Positions 5,817 to 6,905 of a stretch of DNA of 6,905 bases are shown in pieces. Each line of letters starts with the position of its first letter. Within the stretch, counting starts at the first letter, position 1. The notes beneath the pieces were generated by a model. That model worked only from the letters and a program-made list of their open reading frames with translations, made no database searches and was not told the origin of the DNA. The DNA comes from Deferribacteres bacterium (GTDB taxonomy: Bacteria; Nitrospirota; Thermodesulfovibrionia; UBA6902). Both the position numbers and the translations under genes were made by a program. The stretch lies in the NCBI GenBank assembly GCA_013152795.1, contig JAADFS010000217.1, positions 1-6,905 of the forward strand, in the 5' to 3' direction.

Positions 5817-6542
5817 CTACCAGTGCAGGTCCCGCGGGGATTTCTTGTGTTCATTTATGCGCACCTTTGATATAAGGCCGTCACTCAGGTATATCACACG
5901 GTCGGCCATCTCGGCTATGTCGGCGTTGTGGGTGATAAGCACCGTGGCTGTCCCCAGCTCCCGGTTGATCTTCTCCAGTACCTCAAGCACCACAATGCCT
6001 GTTGCCGAATCAAGGGCCCCTGTGGGCTCATCACAGAGCAGCACCGCGGGCTTTTTTGCAATCGCGCGCGCGATTGCCACGCGCTGCTGCTCGCCTCCGG
6101 ACAACTGGGCGGGGAAGTGATTCAGACGGTCTCCGAGGCCCACTATACGGAGGGCCTCTTCGGGTTTCATGGGGTCACCGGCTATCTCGGTGACCACTGC
6201 AACGTTTTCCCACGCAGTGAGGCTCGGGATCAGGTTATAGAACTGAAATACAAAGCCCACATAAAAACGCCGGTAGTACGTAAGCTCCCGGTCCGTGGCC
6301 CTGGTGAGGTCCTGTCCGTGGTAGGTGACCTGCCCTTTTGTGGCTGTGTCCAGTCCGCCGAGTATATTCAGCAGGGTAGACTTGCCGCTGCCGGAGGGGC
6401 CGAGCAGCACGACCAGTTCTCCGGCGTATATCTCCATGTCCACGCCCCGCAGTGCATGAACCTTCACCTCCCCCATGTCGTAAATCTTGGCAAGGCCGCG
6501 GGTCTGAAAGACCGTTTTATCAGGGGACATTGCGTGGTTCAC
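5817..6542 (-). CDS. ABC transporter ATP-binding protein (LolD/MacB-type)
   Basis: This 241-residue cytoplasmic ATPase drives the FtsX-type permease encoded downstream. All nucleotide-binding motifs are present and canonical: Walker A GPSGSGKST (48-56), Q-loop Gln100 in FVFQFYNL, signature LSGGEQQR (147-154), Walker B VLLCDEP (167-173; Asp171 and Glu172), D-loop GALD (175-178) and switch His205 in ITHN. The motif LIPSLTAWENV is typical of the LolD/MacB/FtsE group that partners FtsX-type permeases. Start choice: GTG at 6540-6542 has GAGG five bases upstream. The in-frame ATG at 6528-6530 (codon 5) has no such site, so GTG is preferred. It lies 16 bases downstream of the protease stop codon, implying one operon. 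The C-terminal tail past about residue 225 is short and basic. Confidence 0.94.
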   Translation of the reverse strand: MNHAMSPDKTVFQTRGLAKIYDMGEVKVHALRGVDMEIYAGELVVLLGPSGSGKSTLLNILGGLDTATKGQVTYHGQDLTRATDRELTYYRRFYVGFVFQFYNLIPSLTAWENVAVVTEIAGDPMKPEEALRIVGLGDRLNHFPAQLSGGEQQRVAIARAIAKKPAVLLCDEPTGALDSATGIVVLEVLEKINRELGTATVLITHNADIAEMADRVIYLSDGLISKVRINEHKKSPRDLHW

Positions 6543-6558
6543 GGTAACCTCGGGCGCC

Positions 6559-6905
6559 CTACTCGACCTGTTCCAGCCTGACCTTCACCTGCATGTATCT
6601 CTCTCCGCGGAGGATACCCAGCGTCACCTCATCGCCGACACGGTATTTGTCGAATTCATTCCGCAGGTCGTCATATGAATAGACCTTCCTGCCGTTGACC
6701 GACTCGATAATATCCCCGAGTATTATTTCACTGCCCACGCGGCGCGTTCCCCTCAGTCCGGCTTTTTCGGCAGAGCTGCCCGGCTGGATATTAATCAGCA
6801 GGACACCCCTGATACCGAGGCGCTTTGCAATACGGTCATTGGCTATTGTCACGCCGAGGCCGGGGCGGATCACCCTGCCGTACCTGATAATCTCCGGCAC
6901 GACCC
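6559..6905 (-). CDS. S1C-type serine protease (HtrA/Deg-like), C-terminal PDZ part
   Basis: This is the C-terminal end of a larger protein; the frame runs open past the window edge, so the start and any protease catalytic triad are not visible. The opening VVPEIIRYGRVIRPGLGV is the typical junction in HtrA/DegP/DegS-like S1C proteases, where the protease domain leads into the PDZ domain. The PDZ domain follows: LGIRGVLLINIQPGSSAEKAGLRG, then GDIIESVNGRKVYSYDDL, then KYRVGDEVTLGILRGE and a final beta strand. In that family the PDZ domain binds exposed C-termini of misfolded envelope proteins. Only one PDZ domain follows, so the layout resembles DegS-like or single-PDZ Deg proteins rather than two-PDZ DegP. 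It ends in TAG at 6559-6561, 16 bases before the ATPase GTG, so co-transcription is likely. Confidence 0.85.
   Translation of the reverse strand, partial: VVPEIIRYGRVIRPGLGVTIANDRIAKRLGIRGVLLINIQPGSSAEKAGLRGTRRVGSEIILGDIIESVNGRKVYSYDDLRNEFDKYRVGDEVTLGILRGERYMQVKVRLEQVE

Overview
The window appears to be chromosomal DNA from a Gram-negative bacterium of moderately high GC. The UvrC and exporter proteins have the style of Nitrospirota or Desulfobacterota lineages, but this is an impression from protein style, not a measured placement. No rRNA, tRNA, CRISPR array or insertion sequence was seen.

Layout. (1) Positions 1-1209, plus strand: the 3' two thirds of uvrC (nucleotide excision repair), cut by the window edge. 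(2) 1210-1478: intergenic, with a heptanucleotide tandem array and other degenerate short repeats. (3) 1479-2115, minus strand: a HigBA-type toxin-antitoxin locus. The antitoxin higA is intact. The toxin higB carries two independent frameshifting lesions, a 10-bp tandem duplication near its start and a 1-bp insertion mid-gene. A good sigma70-type promoter precedes it, with two overlapping perfect palindromes in the spacer. (4) 2149-6905, minus strand: a collinear cluster read in the order S1C-type (HtrA/Deg) protease C-terminus, ABC ATPase, FtsX-type permease, periplasmic adaptor. The last three form a MacAB-like tripartite exporter without its outer-membrane channel in the window. A 109-bp gap between ATPase and permease contains two more heptanucleotide arrays. 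The permease has a frameshift at its extreme 5' end, separating its first 22 codons from the rest.

How the genes fit together. The ATPase would energise the permease, and the adaptor would couple it to an outer-membrane channel encoded elsewhere. The upstream protease may share an operon with them for envelope quality control, but that link is inferred from position only. The TA locus lies downstream of the exporter on the same strand, has its own promoter, and converges on uvrC.

The most notable observations are the doubly broken toxin beside an intact antitoxin and operator, the family of 7-bp tandem arrays confined to two intergenic gaps, and the 5' frameshift in the permease. I did not find evidence of a wholly new system.
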